A stretch of DNA of 64,000 nt from a virus. The stretch lies in the IMG/VR virus record IMGVR_UViG_3300027728_001610, positions 30,809-94,808 of that record. One strand, 5' to 3'. Position 1 is the first letter of the stretch. Every line of letters starts with the position of its first letter. The position numbers and the translations under genes were made by a program. Below, one piece after another: positions 25,038 through 33,859 of this stretch. Under the pieces are notes generated by a model. The model was given only the letters and a program-made list of their open reading frames with translations, was not told the DNA's origin and searched no databases.

Positions 25038-25919
25038 CTATTTTTTCCCAATAGAAAACATTTTTCCTATTGGTAATTCCATAGGTGCTTCTTGAGAAAA
25101 CATTGTTAATTTTTTTGGTCTACGGATAATCATGGAATCTGATTTTTTAGATTTTTTTTTAATCGTATTAATCAAATCTTTTTTGGTCATTTTTGGTTCA
25201 ATATTATTTTCAATAATATTAACAATTCTATCTTCTAAAAATTTTTGTAAATTTTCGTTTGTTTTTTTCTTTTTATATTTTACGGTTTTTTCGGGGTGAA
25301 TTTTTTCTGGCATTTTTTTGTAATCTTTTTTGGTTGTTGAATCTGAAAATTCTTTTGCCATTTTACACCACTTACATTTTTTGTCAGAACATTTATTACA
25401 ACGAGCCCAAAATAATCCTTGTTGAGCTTTTGATTCGAATTTTTCGTTAATTTCAGATTCTGCCATACCCATCATTGATCTATTTTCACCTGAATCATCA
25501 CCCATACCATCATCTTGCATAGATGTTTCATCATGTGGTGCTTGTTGACCTGTATATTCTTGTGAAACGTCTTTTGAAAATACATTTTGTGATGTTACCG
25601 AATCTTCTTCGTCTTCTCTAATCTCACCTTCAGTTGGTGTCGCTTTTATACCTGTGTTTGTTTTTTGAATTACCATTTTTTTACCAGGAACTTCAGGTAT
25701 TGTAGTTCCTTTTTCTAAATCAGCATTTGGTATGTCATAACTAGTTGTTATTTTTTGTGTAACAGCTTCTTTAGTTTCCTTTTTCTTAAGTTTTTTAAAC
25801 TTTTCAACTAACAAACCAACTTGTTTACTAGACATTGAACTAATGATTCTTGACGACAATCCATTCTCAATTAAGAATAAAATATTTTTTTTAGTTTTCA
25901 TAAACAACCTTTTTTTCAA
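25038..25919 (-). CDS. Putative virion/internal protein with CxxC motifs (293 aa)
   Basis: No family recognised. The second Met (at 25901) overlaps the stop of the upstream gene and may be the true start, giving MKTKKNILFLIENGLSSRII. That beginning also contains an L-I-E that could act as a leader cleavage site. The middle is acidic and Met/Gln-rich. Residues ~170-190 contain WARCNKCSDKKCKWC, a compact Cys cluster likely to bind metal. The C-terminus is very basic. It lies upstream of the terminase on the same strand, with overlapping neighbours. Confidence 0.5.
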   Translation of the reverse strand: MKKRLFMKTKKNILFLIENGLSSRIISSMSSKQVGLLVEKFKKLKKKETKEAVTQKITTSYDIPNADLEKGTTIPEVPGKKMVIQKTNTGIKATPTEGEIREDEEDSVTSQNVFSKDVSQEYTGQQAPHDETSMQDDGMGDDSGENRSMMGMAESEINEKFESKAQQGLFWARCNKCSDKKCKWCKMAKEFSDSTTKKDYKKMPEKIHPEKTVKYKKKKTNENLQKFLEDRIVNIIENNIEPKMTKKDLINTIKKKSKKSDSMIIRRPKKLTMFSQEAPMELPIGKMFSIGKK

Positions 25920-26298
25920 ATTGTAATACTATATCTCTTTCATATAGTTTGTTTTTAACATCTTCTTCTTTTTCACCAAAATGAAACACCAATCTTTTCA
26001 CCAAAGAAAAATCAATATTATCAGTTTCTTTTTCCCAACCCAAAGCAATAACACCATCCATAGAGTCAATTAACGAAAATACGTCCGAATCTTGGACAAG
26101 ATCAAAACCAATTTCTTCGTTGATCATTGTCCCGACTTTTTTAACATATTCTAAATCTGGAGGTAAAGGATAACCGTTTGCAGGTTTTGATTCCCAATTT
26201 TCACCAAACACTTCCAAAGTGTCTGAGAAAATAAACTCATATATATTATCTCCCTTATAGTTAGGGCCTAAACCGTTAATATAAATCAATTGATTCAT
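25891..26298 (-). CDS. Hypothetical protein (135 aa)
   Basis: The protein starts MNQLIYINGLGPNYKGDNIY and looks like a compact alpha/beta domain without known motifs. Its ATG overlaps the stop of the upstream gene (ATGA), with GGAGAA just upstream. Its 3' end overlaps the next gene by up to 29 nt, so the three genes 479 aa - 135 aa - 293 aa form a tightly coupled operon before the terminase. Function unknown. Confidence 0.55.
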   Translation of the reverse strand: MNQLIYINGLGPNYKGDNIYEFIFSDTLEVFGENWESKPANGYPLPPDLEYVKKVGTMINEEIGFDLVQDSDVFSLIDSMDGVIALGWEKETDNIDFSLVKRLVFHFGEKEEDVKNKLYERDIVLQFEKKVVYEN

Positions 26299-27734
26299 AT
26301 AATTTCTCCAGTTTTTGTAATTTTAACTTCGTTAATTCCTTCTTTAAAAATTAGATTTCCTTTATTAGAAATACCAAAAAGTTTTACTCTTGGGTTTTCT
26401 CTAACATAATCCAAAGCAACATCTAATTGATTTGTAGATTCAGAAAGACGAATTATATTTTCTTTATTTTGTTTAAATAATAGATTTGTTTTTCTTTCTT
26501 TTCTTTTTTGATATTCGTTATCATCGTTTTCGTTTAATAAAAAATATTTTGATAAAACTTTATCTACAGTAGATTCAGAAAAAGTGCCATGTTCAAATCT
26601 CTCAACATCGGGGTAATTTTTTCTACCTTTTCTTCTTTCTCTGTGATATTCATCTTGATCATCAAAATCTTCATCAAAATGATGTATTGATGATTCGGTT
26701 TTTTCTCCTTGCATATTTCTAATTGCGGTGTTTGCATATGCTCCACCTAAATAAGCTTGAAATGCGTCACCAAAATTATCATATCCTTCAGACATTTCAG
26801 GTTCTTGTGGTGGTTCAGGGGCAACTTCAGTTTCCTCAACATCAACTTCTTCTTCTTCACCACTATCTTCACCTTCTTCTTCAATACCTTCTAATTTATT
26901 AATGATTTGTTCAATATCGTCTTCATCTAAAACATCAACATCAATTGCCGATAAAATAGAATTAATAATATATTTGATATCTTTAGGGTCTAACTCTTTT
27001 TCTTCTTCGTATGATCTAATTTTTTGGGCTAATTTTCCCGTTAAAATTTGAATTCTTTTTAGATCTGAAATTTTCTTCTCTTTAGGTTTTTTTTCAACCT
27101 CAACATCAATTTCCTCTTCTTCATCAGGCATCGGTGGTTCTTCTGCACCTCCCATATCAGGCATTGGTGGTTCTTCTGCACCTCCCATATCCGGCATCGG
27201 TGGTTCTTCCGCACCTCCCATATCAGGCATTGGTGGTTCTTCTGCACCTCCCATATCAGGCATTGGTGGTTCTTCTGCACCTCCCATATCAGGCATTGGT
27301 GGAGTTGGTTCAACAGGTGGTGCGGGTGCAGGTTCTTCTGTGGGTTTTGGTTTTTTAGTTTTTAGTACGAACTTTTTTTTTTGCTCCCCTAAAAGTGATG
27401 TCCCTTCGTGATTTTCAAATAACGTGTTGATCTCTTTAGTCATAAGATTCAAACGTCTTAAAGCTTGTGAATAAGAAGAATAGTATTTTCTTCCTTTCAT
27501 TGGTTCAATATATTCTGATTGAGACTCGTTAATAGTTTTTTTTACGATATATCCTTGTCTTTCTTTGATAATCTCATAAGTATTACCATCAGCCAAACTA
27601 ATTTTATATTCTGTTGATTGAATATCATTATTATTTTGTGGTATGTTTTCATTATAACGAGCAATTTCCATTATTCGTTTAATTTTATCCATTCCCTCTA
27701 ATTTTTCGCTACCAATAGGTTTAATTCCTGACAT
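26295..27734 (-). CDS. Putative virion protein with PPMPDMGGAEE repeats (479 aa)
   Basis: No family recognised. The N-terminal ~130 residues are a mixed domain (GSEKLEGMDKIKRIMEIARY, then YYSSYSQALRRLNLMTKEIN). Next comes a Pro-rich linker with five PPMPDMGGAEE units, a strongly acidic helical block, a segment FGDAFQAYLGGAYANTAIRN, and a C-terminal ~80-residue domain. Such multi-linker acidic proteins are typical of prohead core or internal proteins. It carries the late-type motif 32 nt upstream. Confidence 0.5.
   Translation of the reverse strand: MSGIKPIGSEKLEGMDKIKRIMEIARYNENIPQNNNDIQSTEYKISLADGNTYEIIKERQGYIVKKTINESQSEYIEPMKGRKYYSSYSQALRRLNLMTKEINTLFENHEGTSLLGEQKKKFVLKTKKPKPTEEPAPAPPVEPTPPMPDMGGAEEPPMPDMGGAEEPPMPDMGGAEEPPMPDMGGAEEPPMPDMGGAEEPPMPDEEEEIDVEVEKKPKEKKISDLKRIQILTGKLAQKIRSYEEEKELDPKDIKYIINSILSAIDVDVLDEDDIEQIINKLEGIEEEGEDSGEEEEVDVEETEVAPEPPQEPEMSEGYDNFGDAFQAYLGGAYANTAIRNMQGEKTESSIHHFDEDFDDQDEYHRERRKGRKNYPDVERFEHGTFSESTVDKVLSKYFLLNENDDNEYQKRKERKTNLLFKQNKENIIRLSESTNQLDVALDYVRENPRVKLFGISNKGNLIFKEGINEVKITKTGEII
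27127..27300. repeat. 33-bp tandem repeats inside the gene at 26295-27734
   Basis: Five near-identical 33-bp units encode PPMPDMGGAEE on the minus strand; differences between units are single silent changes. Confidence 0.85.
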
Positions 27735-27809
27735 AATTATTTTTGTATTATGAATTATTTTTTCTTAATAAATATATCAATAAATATAATTATTTTAATT
27801 TATGTTTTT

Positions 27810-28544
27810 TTATTGTTTCATTGATAGACCTTTTTCCAAAACTTTGTGTGAAGCGTCCATTAATTTTTCTAAATAACCATTCCTTCTTAATATTTTAAAC
27901 ACCAAATTTTCTGATGAATATTCACCATCTTTCTCAAGCCCACAGGTTCTAAACTTTTTTATTTTTTCTTTATACTTGGAAATTAACTCTTTTGCGTCAT
28001 CAATAGATTCACCTTCAATATTTTCTAATACACCATCAATAATTTCCATCCATTGTTTCGCCTTTCTTTCAATGGTGTTTTTATCAATTTTAACTTTTTC
28101 TTTTTGGGGTTCGTTTTGCCAATCATTATATAGTAAAGAGTATACACCACTTGAAAAATGTGCTTCATCTTCAGACTCAACGTATAGTTCTGCTTCGTAA
28201 CCAAATATTCTAATATCGTGGTTTTTGTTGAATATTGCCTTCTTTAACATAAACAATTCTTTATATAATTCAACATGTGATGGTGGGAATTGGTTAAAGT
28301 TTGCGATAATGTGAATATCAAAATCTGAATACTTTGACCAATTGTAATTTGCTAATGATCCTGTTAAAACAATATCTGTAACAACAATTTCAATTTTTAA
28401 AAAATCAATAAATTCGTTAGCAATCTCTAACAATCGTTCTCTAACTTCAGGTTTCATTTTATATGAGTTACCTTCCTTGTCCCAAATTTTTGGATTTAGT
28501 TCATTTTGAGGTTTAAAACTTTTAATAATTTCAGAAGTATTCAT
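27810..28544 (-). CDS. Nucleotidyltransferase (pol beta superfamily)
   Basis: 244 residues. IVLTGSLANYNWSKYSDFDI (residues ~60-80) is the classical GS-x(~10)-DxD metal-binding signature of pol beta-type nucleotidyltransferases, and HIIANF follows. The third carboxylate may be in AELYVESEDE. The C-terminal half is helical (RKAKQWMEIIDGVLENIEGE). The substrate could be RNA, tRNA, nucleotide or an antibiotic-like small molecule; nothing distinguishes these. Late-type motif TATTTATT lies 3 nt before the ATG. Confidence 0.75.
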   Translation of the reverse strand: MNTSEIIKSFKPQNELNPKIWDKEGNSYKMKPEVRERLLEIANEFIDFLKIEIVVTDIVLTGSLANYNWSKYSDFDIHIIANFNQFPPSHVELYKELFMLKKAIFNKNHDIRIFGYEAELYVESEDEAHFSSGVYSLLYNDWQNEPQKEKVKIDKNTIERKAKQWMEIIDGVLENIEGESIDDAKELISKYKEKIKKFRTCGLEKDGEYSSENLVFKILRRNGYLEKLMDASHKVLEKGLSMKQ

Positions 28545-28547
28545 AAC

Positions 28548-28555
28548 AATAAATA
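28548..28555 (-). promoter_or_regulatory. TATTTATT late-type motif
   Basis: TATTTATT on the minus strand, 3 nt before the nucleotidyltransferase ATG. Confidence 0.45.
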
Positions 28556-28563
28556 CTTAGAAA

Positions 28564-28806
28564 TTAAAGTTTTCTATAAGTGTGGGCTTTTGATATATTT
28601 TTGTTAAAAAAATTTCCTTGAGATTCTGCAGATCTAAATGAGGTATATAGTTGATGAGGGACATCGTTATATTCATATCTGACTCCGTTTTTAAACTCGG
28701 CAATCATTTTTTTGGTTATTGTATCATATTGTGTTCTAACAATATTTGATGATTGAACTTCATTTAAAATTGTAGTTCCGCTAATTATCTCGCTCGTTAT
28801 TGCCAT
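28564..28806 (-). CDS. KTSC-domain protein (80 aa)
   Basis: The C-terminal half reads VRYEYNDVPHQLYTSFRSAE, SQGNFFNKNI, HTYRKL. This is the KTSC domain pattern (Y-x-Y-x-x-V-P-x-x-h-Y, A-x-S-x-G-x-F-F-N, I). KTSC domains are small modules often found in phage proteins and next to lysyl-tRNA synthetases; their activity is not established. The gene overlaps the upstream 107-aa gene by 26 nt. Confidence 0.75.
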   Translation of the reverse strand: MAITSEIISGTTILNEVQSSNIVRTQYDTITKKMIAEFKNGVRYEYNDVPHQLYTSFRSAESQGNFFNKNISKAHTYRKL

Positions 28807-29101
28807 CTGGTTCTCTTAATGGGGTTATGTCATCTATATGACTAAGTTTATCCATAATATAATAATGAACTTCGTCTCTGTCAACATCAAAACCATAATC
28901 TTTAATTATTTGAAAAATCTCACGCATTTTTGGTTGGAATTTAGAATGTAAAAACATTAAGTCATTTGGATAATATGGAGGTCTTTCAATATCTTTTTGT
29001 GTCCAACCTTCTCTTTGAAAGATTTCTCTAATTTTGAAATATGTATTTTCTAACTCTCTTGTTAATTCTAAAGTTTCCGCGAATTTTTTCCAACTTTCCA
29101 T
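28781..29101 (-). CDS. Hypothetical protein (106 aa)
   Basis: The start is placed at the ATG at 29101 (MESWKKFAETLELTRELENT) because the late-type motif TATTTATA lies 3 nt upstream; an in-frame ATG at 29131 would precede the motif and adds only a hydrophobic stub. The protein is helical and charged, without recognised motifs. It overlaps the KTSC gene, so the two are coupled. Confidence 0.55.
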   Translation of the reverse strand: MESWKKFAETLELTRELENTYFKIREIFQREGWTQKDIERPPYYPNDLMFLHSKFQPKMREIFQIIKDYGFDVDRDEVHYYIMDKLSHIDDITPLREPDGNNERDN

Positions 29102-29104
29102 AAC

Positions 29105-29112
29105 TATAAATA
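29105..29112 (-). promoter_or_regulatory. TATTTATA late-type motif
   Basis: TATTTATA on the minus strand, 3 nt before the ATG at 29101; used here to choose that start. Confidence 0.5.
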
Positions 29113-29117
29113 TACGA

Positions 29118-29146
29118 AAAAAAAAATCCACCGATGAGGTGGATTT
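29118..29146 (-). terminator. Rho-independent terminator
   Basis: Stem ATCCACC / GGTGGAT with a 5-nt loop, followed on the minus strand by about ten T residues. It lies just downstream of the leader-bearing gene at 29166-29669. Confidence 0.85.
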
Positions 29147-29165
29147 AATAATTTATAATTTTGTT

Positions 29166-29669
29166 TTAGTCTTTTTGTGTTGGTGAGTTAAAGTTTTGTA
29201 TGTAACGAAATAAATTATTATACGCAGTATTCATAGCAGCATATTTTGGGAAATTTGCTTTGTTAGTGTTTTGGAAGGCAAAACAAAAATTACCATCTAG
29301 AAATTGTTCATTACCTTTTGTAATTTTAGGAATACAAGCCGATTGGAGTTCTTTACCTCTTACCCCTTTTCCTATCACAAGACCTTGTATTTTACCTATA
29401 TTACTTAAAATTGTTTGTCTAGCTTTAGAAATTTCCATAGGTGTATTATAAAATGTTTGACCGAAAATAGTTGACCCGTTTGGTGTTTGTTTTTCACCCT
29501 CAGCATTAGAATAATTCGGCATTGCAGATTTAACAGCATTTACGTAAGCAGTTACGTATGGGGTGGGATTAAATCCGTTTTCTTCCATTAAATAATTTCT
29601 TGATGTCGCATTTTGGTGCATTTCCAAAATACGTTGTTTTTCTGATTCTGAGATTATAAACTTGTTCAT
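29166..29669 (-). CDS. Leader-bearing protein, type ISESEKQRILEMH (167 aa)
   Basis: The N-terminus FIISESEKQRILEMHQNATS runs on to NYLME followed by E. It is nearly identical to the leader of the 344-aa protein at 38015-39049 although the rest of the two proteins differ. L-M-E fits the T4-type prohead protease pattern. The remaining ~135 residues have two Cys (SACIPK and NFCFAF) and form a globular domain of unknown family. Late-type motif lies 16 nt upstream and a terminator follows. Predicted to be an internal or injected virion protein, by analogy with T4 capsid-targeting sequences. Confidence 0.6.
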   Translation of the reverse strand: MNKFIISESEKQRILEMHQNATSRNYLMEENGFNPTPYVTAYVNAVKSAMPNYSNAEGEKQTPNGSTIFGQTFYNTPMEISKARQTILSNIGKIQGLVIGKGVRGKELQSACIPKITKGNEQFLDGNFCFAFQNTNKANFPKYAAMNTAYNNLFRYIQNFNSPTQKD

Positions 29670-29698
29670 AATTTTTTTATTTAATAATAAATATACTA

Positions 29699-29730
29699 AT
29701 AAAAAAAAATCACCAACTTCTTGGTGATTT
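29699..29730 (-). terminator. Rho-independent terminator after dnaK
   Basis: A 9-bp stem AATCACCAA / TTGGTGATT with a 4-nt loop. It is followed on the minus strand by a run of T residues, 16 nt beyond the dnaK stop. Confidence 0.85.
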
Positions 29731-29745
29731 TCTAAATAGTAATTT

Positions 29746-31599
29746 TTATTTTACTTCTTCAAAGTCAACATTTGTAACTTCTTCGTCTGAACTTGTTTCA
29801 TTTGTGGATTCATATAACTTTTGACTAATTGATTGAAATTCATTGTTAATTTCATCCATAAGTTTTTTTACATCATCAATATTTTTTTCATTATGAGCAT
29901 TTTTTAACTTATCAATTTTTGAAGTCAAATTTTGTTGTTCCTCTTCTGATATTTTATCTTTTAAATCATCCAAAGATTTTGAAACTTGAAAAATCATTGA
30001 GTCGGCAGAATTTAATGTGTCAACGTCTTCTTTTAGTTTTTTATCTGTTTCTGCGTTAATTTCAGCCTCTTGTTTCATTTTTTCAATTTCTTCTTTTGAT
30101 AAACCTGATGATGCTTCAATACGAATTGTTTGTTGCTTGTTTGTACCTTTATCAACCGCAGATACATTAATAATACCATTCGCATCAATATCAAAAGTAA
30201 CTTCAATTTGTGGAACACCTCTCATAGCAGGAGGCAATCCATCAAGATGGAATTTACCAATAGTTTTATTATCTTTTGCCATCGCTCTTTCTCCTTGAAC
30301 CACATGAATTTCTACGGTTGGTTGATTATCAACCGCCGTTGAAAATATTTCAGATTTTTTTGTTGGTATTGTTGTATTCGCATTAATTAGTTTAGTGAAT
30401 ACCCCACCCATAGTTTCAATACCTAATGAAAGTGGCGTAACGTCCAATAACAATACGTCTGTAACATCACCTCCTAAAACACCCCCTTGGATTGCAGCTC
30501 CTAAAGCAACAACCTCATCGGGGTTTACACCTTTTGATGGTTCTTTACCAAAGAATTTTTTAACAGCTTCTTGAATTGCTGGAATACGGGTTGACCCACC
30601 AACTAAAATAATTTCATCAATATCTGAAGGTTTTAGTCCCGCATTTTTAAGTGCCGACTCACAAGGTTTAATTGTTCTTTTAACTAAATCTTCAGTTAAT
30701 TGGTCAAACTTTGATTTTGTAATTTTAACAACCAAATGTTTTGGTCCTGTGGCATCTGCCGTTAAATATGGAAGATTAATTTCAGTTTGAGGTGAAGATG
30801 ATAATTCTACTTTAGCTCTTTCTGCAGACTCCTTTAATCTTTGAAGTGCCATTGGGTCTTTTGTAACATCAATTCCTGTATCGTTTTTAAATTCGCTTAC
30901 AAGAAAATCAATAATTACTTGGTCGAAGTCGTCACCACCTAAATGAGTATCACCATCTGTAGATAATACTTCAAAAACTCCATCCCCAAGTTCCAATATA
31001 GAAACATCGTGAGTTCCACCACCACAGTCAAAAACAACAATTTTCATATCTTTAGACATCTTGTCTAATCCGTATGCCAATGCTGCCGCTGTTGGTTCAT
31101 TGATAATTCTTTTAACATTTAGTCCCGCAATTTCACCAGCCTCTTTTGTTGCCTGTCTTTGAGCGTCATTAAAGTATGCAGGTACCGTAATTACAGCGTC
31201 TGTAACTTTTTCACCTAAGTAATCTTCAGCCGTTTGTTTCATTTTTTGTAAAATGGCTGCTGATATTTCTTGTGGGGAATAGGTTCTATTGTCAATTTCT
31301 ACTCTTGGGTTATTTTTTTCATTGACAATCTTATAAGGAACTTTAGAATGTTCACTTTTTGTATCATTAAACGCACTACCCATAAATCTTTTAATTGAGT
31401 AGATTGTTTTTTCTGGATTTGTAACCGCCTGACGTTTAGCAGGGTCTCCAATTTTTCTTTCACCATCTTTGACAAATCCAACAATAGATGGTGTTGTTCT
31501 TTTACCTTCGCTGTTTGTGATTACCACAGGTTCGAGACCCTCCATTACTGCAACGCATGAATTTGTAGTTCCCAAATCCACTCCAATAATTTTTCCCAT
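29746..31599 (-). CDS. dnaK: Hsp70 chaperone DnaK
   Basis: Complete 617-residue Hsp70. It has phosphate motif 1 [17 protein letters not shown] at the N-terminus, phosphate motif 2 [18 protein letters not shown], and the adenosine motif [20 protein letters not shown]. The linker is [19 protein letters not shown]. The substrate-binding domain is of normal bacterial form, ending NVDFEEVK. The C-terminal lid is slightly shorter than in E. coli. The usual LGGGTFD is CGGGTHD here, a mild divergence. No dnaJ or grpE lies nearby, so it would use host cochaperones. It is divergent from a ClpC-like gene. Probable acquisition from a bacterial host. Confidence 0.95.
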   Translation of the reverse strand: MGKIIGVDLGTTNSCVAVMEGLEPVVITNSEGKRTTPSIVGFVKDGERKIGDPAKRQAVTNPEKTIYSIKRFMGSAFNDTKSEHSKVPYKIVNEKNNPRVEIDNRTYSPQEISAAILQKMKQTAEDYLGEKVTDAVITVPAYFNDAQRQATKEAGEIAGLNVKRIINEPTAAALAYGLDKMSKDMKIVVFDCGGGTHDVSILELGDGVFEVLSTDGDTHLGGDDFDQVIIDFLVSEFKNDTGIDVTKDPMALQRLKESAERAKVELSSSPQTEINLPYLTADATGPKHLVVKITKSKFDQLTEDLVKRTIKPCESALKNAGLKPSDIDEIILVGGSTRIPAIQEAVKKFFGKEPSKGVNPDEVVALGAAIQGGVLGGDVTDVLLLDVTPLSLGIETMGGVFTKLINANTTIPTKKSEIFSTAVDNQPTVEIHVVQGERAMAKDNKTIGKFHLDGLPPAMRGVPQIEVTFDIDANGIINVSAVDKGTNKQQTIRIEASSGLSKEEIEKMKQEAEINAETDKKLKEDVDTLNSADSMIFQVSKSLDDLKDKISEEEQQNLTSKIDKLKNAHNEKNIDDVKKLMDEINNEFQSISQKLYESTNETSSDEEVTNVDFEEVK

Positions 31600-31652
31600 T
31601 TTTATTTAACATTATTTTTTAGTTTATTTTTGGTCCATTTTTGACCAAAGTT

Positions 31653-31683
31653 GTGCCAATATAAAAGATATGACAAAATGTCA
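31653..31683 (-). promoter_or_regulatory. Palindrome and TTGGCAC element between dnaK and the Clp gene
   Basis: A perfect 13-bp palindrome TGACAAAATGTCA (31671-31683) lies in the dnaK/Clp divergent gap. Eleven nt further toward dnaK there is TTGGCAC on the minus strand (31653-31659), followed by AACTTTGG, which loosely resembles a -24/-12 (sigma-54-like) promoter. No good TAnnTTTG or TATTTATA element is present here. The palindrome may be an operator acting on both chaperone genes. Confidence 0.45.
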
Positions 31684-31775
31684 GTATATCAAGTTAGTAG
31701 TATGACAATATTACAAATAATTAAAAAATATTGATTTATATTTTTAGTTGGATTACTTTTAAAAAAAAACACAAT

Positions 31776-33812
31776 ATGATAGAATCTGCAGACAACAACG
31801 AAAAAGATAAAGCTAAAAAACCTGAAACAGGCTCTAAAACTCTCGTCCTTGATAATTTTTCAAGAGATTTGATTAAGGCGGCCGAAGAAGGTAAATTAGA
31901 CCCAATAATTGGTAGAGAGCAAGAAATAAATAGAATTGCCCAAATTCTATCAAGAAGAAAGAAAAATAACCCAATTATTATTGGTGAACCTGGTTGTGGA
32001 AAAACTGCAATTGTAGAAGGATTGGCTAAAAAAATATTTGAGGGGGATTGTCCTCAAAACCTTGTTGGTAAAAGAATTGTTTCTTTAGATTTAACTTCAG
32101 TAGTTGCAGGAACAAAATACAGAGGTCAGTTTGAGGAAAGAATGAAAGTGATAATTGAAGAATTGTACGCAAATCCTGATATTATTATCTTTATTGATGA
32201 AATCCACACTATGATTGGAGCAGGTAACGCTTCAGGTTCTATGGATGCATCAAACATATTTAAACCCGCTCTTTCAAGAGGTGAAATACAATGCATTGGT
32301 GCAACGACCTTAGAAGAATATAGAAAAAATATTGAAAAAGATGGGGCATTAGAAAGAAGATTTCAAAAAGTAGTTGTTGACCCATCAACAAAAGAAGAAA
32401 CATTAGAAATATTAAAACAATCAAAAGACCGATATGAAAAACATCATAAAGTAAAATATAGTGAAGACATTTTAAAACTTTGTGTTGAGTTGGCAGATAG
32501 ATACATCACAGACAGAGAATTTCCCGATAAGGCTTTTGATATTATTGATGAGGTTGGAGCAAGAAGTCAGGTTGAAATAAAACTTCCTGAAGTTATTGAA
32601 AAACTAAAAAAAGAAGCTCAAGAAATAAAATCTTTGAAAATTGAAGTAATCAATAAACAAAAATATGAAGAAGCCGCAGATTTAAGAGATAGGGAAAGAA
32701 GAGTTTTAGGTGAATTACAAAAAGAAAAAGAAAATTTTGAAAAAAATAGAGACCTATATAGAAAAGAAGTGACGGAAGATATTGTTTATGATGTTACATC
32801 TTTGATGACAAAAATTCCAATTAATAAAATAACAACAGATGAATCAATTCAATTGGCATCTTTAAATGAGGTTTTAAATTCAAAAGTAATTGGTCAAAAT
32901 GAGGCTGTTTCAAAAATTGCAAGAGCAATTCAAAGAAACAAGGTTGGATTAAACGACCCTAAAAAACCAATATTTAGTGGACTTCTAATTGGAAATTCAG
33001 GTGTTGGTAAAACTGAATTGGCAAAACAATTAGCAAAACATATGTTTAATAGCGAAGATGCACTTATTAGATTAGATATGAGTGAATTTTCAGATAAGAT
33101 TGCAACCTCAAAATTAACAGGAACATCACCAGGTTATGTGGGGTATGAGGACGGTTCACCATTTTTAAATAAAATTAAAAACAAACCTTACTCTGTTATT
33201 TTGTTAGACGAAATTGAAAAGGCACATCCTGAAATTTTTAACGTATTTTTACAAATGTTAGATGAAGGGTTTTTAACGGATGGTCACGGAAGAAAAATTA
33301 ACTTCAAAAATTGTATAATTCTAATGACATCTAATGTTGGGACTAGAGTTGTTCAACAGTTCGGTACAGGTGTTGGTTTTTCAACATCACATAAAGAAGA
33401 AACAAAAGATGAAGAAATCAAATCTTTATTGGAAAAAGAATTATTCAAAAAGTTTGCTCCTGAGTTTATTAACAGATTTGATGACATCGTATATTTTAAA
33501 GACCTTAACGATGATGATTTAATGAAAATCCTTAATTTGGAACTTGAAAAATTATACAGTAGAGTTTTGAATTTAGAATATAATGTTCAAGTTGAAGATT
33601 CTTTGAAAAATCATTTAATTAAAGTGGGAACCGATACAAGGTTTGGAGCTCGTATTTTAAAACGGACCGTTCAAAAATGGATTGACGATGCAATTACGGA
33701 AAAAATTCTTTCAGATAACCCAGAAAAAAATTCAACATTTGTGTTATCTTTTGATGAAAAAAATATTAAAACTGAAGTTAAAATTAAAAAACCAACAAAA
33801 AGAAAAAAATAA
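31776..33812 (+). CDS. ClpC/ClpA-like AAA+ unfoldase lacking the N-domain
   Basis: Two AAA+ modules. D1 begins LIKAAEEGKLDPIIGREQEI, with Walker A GEPGCGKTA and Walker B IIIFIDEIHTMIGAG. D2 has Walker A IGNSGVGKTE and Walker B VILLDEIEKAHPEIF. The short middle region contains NKQKYEEAADLRDRERRVLG, a UVR-type motif as in ClpC. GTGVGFSTS offers a VGF loop of the kind that docks to ClpP. The N-terminal Clp repeats are absent: D1 starts about 25 residues after the chosen ATG (31776; an upstream in-frame ATG at 31731 adds an AT-rich stub). It would unfold substrates for host ClpP, with adaptor binding altered by the missing N-domain. Confidence 0.88.
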   Translation: MIESADNNEKDKAKKPETGSKTLVLDNFSRDLIKAAEEGKLDPIIGREQEINRIAQILSRRKKNNPIIIGEPGCGKTAIVEGLAKKIFEGDCPQNLVGKRIVSLDLTSVVAGTKYRGQFEERMKVIIEELYANPDIIIFIDEIHTMIGAGNASGSMDASNIFKPALSRGEIQCIGATTLEEYRKNIEKDGALERRFQKVVVDPSTKEETLEILKQSKDRYEKHHKVKYSEDILKLCVELADRYITDREFPDKAFDIIDEVGARSQVEIKLPEVIEKLKKEAQEIKSLKIEVINKQKYEEAADLRDRERRVLGELQKEKENFEKNRDLYRKEVTEDIVYDVTSLMTKIPINKITTDESIQLASLNEVLNSKVIGQNEAVSKIARAIQRNKVGLNDPKKPIFSGLLIGNSGVGKTELAKQLAKHMFNSEDALIRLDMSEFSDKIATSKLTGTSPGYVGYEDGSPFLNKIKNKPYSVILLDEIEKAHPEIFNVFLQMLDEGFLTDGHGRKINFKNCIILMTSNVGTRVVQQFGTGVGFSTSHKEETKDEEIKSLLEKELFKKFAPEFINRFDDIVYFKDLNDDDLMKILNLELEKLYSRVLNLEYNVQVEDSLKNHLIKVGTDTRFGARILKRTVQKWIDDAITEKILSDNPEKNSTFVLSFDEKNIKTEVKIKKPTKRKK

Positions 33813-33813
33813 T

Positions 33814-33843
33814 TTGTTAATGTGTTTTTTTAGTTTATATTTG
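33814..33843 (+). promoter_or_regulatory. Host sigma-A-type promoter TTG-N19-TATATTTG
   Basis: TTG at 33814-33816 and TATATTTG at 33836-33843, 19 nt apart, match the Bacteroidetes housekeeping promoter. It drives the peptidase gene at 33860. Confidence 0.7.
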
Positions 33844-33859
33844 TTAAAACAAACCAATA

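Noticed and set aside
27059-27358. Frames with LIWEVQKNHQC- and LPYQALVVLLH-type repeats
   Set aside because: Alternative readings of the 33-bp repeat in the 479-aa gene.
29102-29131. Longer N-terminus for the 106-aa gene (start at 29131)
   Set aside because: The extension covers the TATTTATA motif and the terminator of the neighbouring gene; the start at 29101 fits better.
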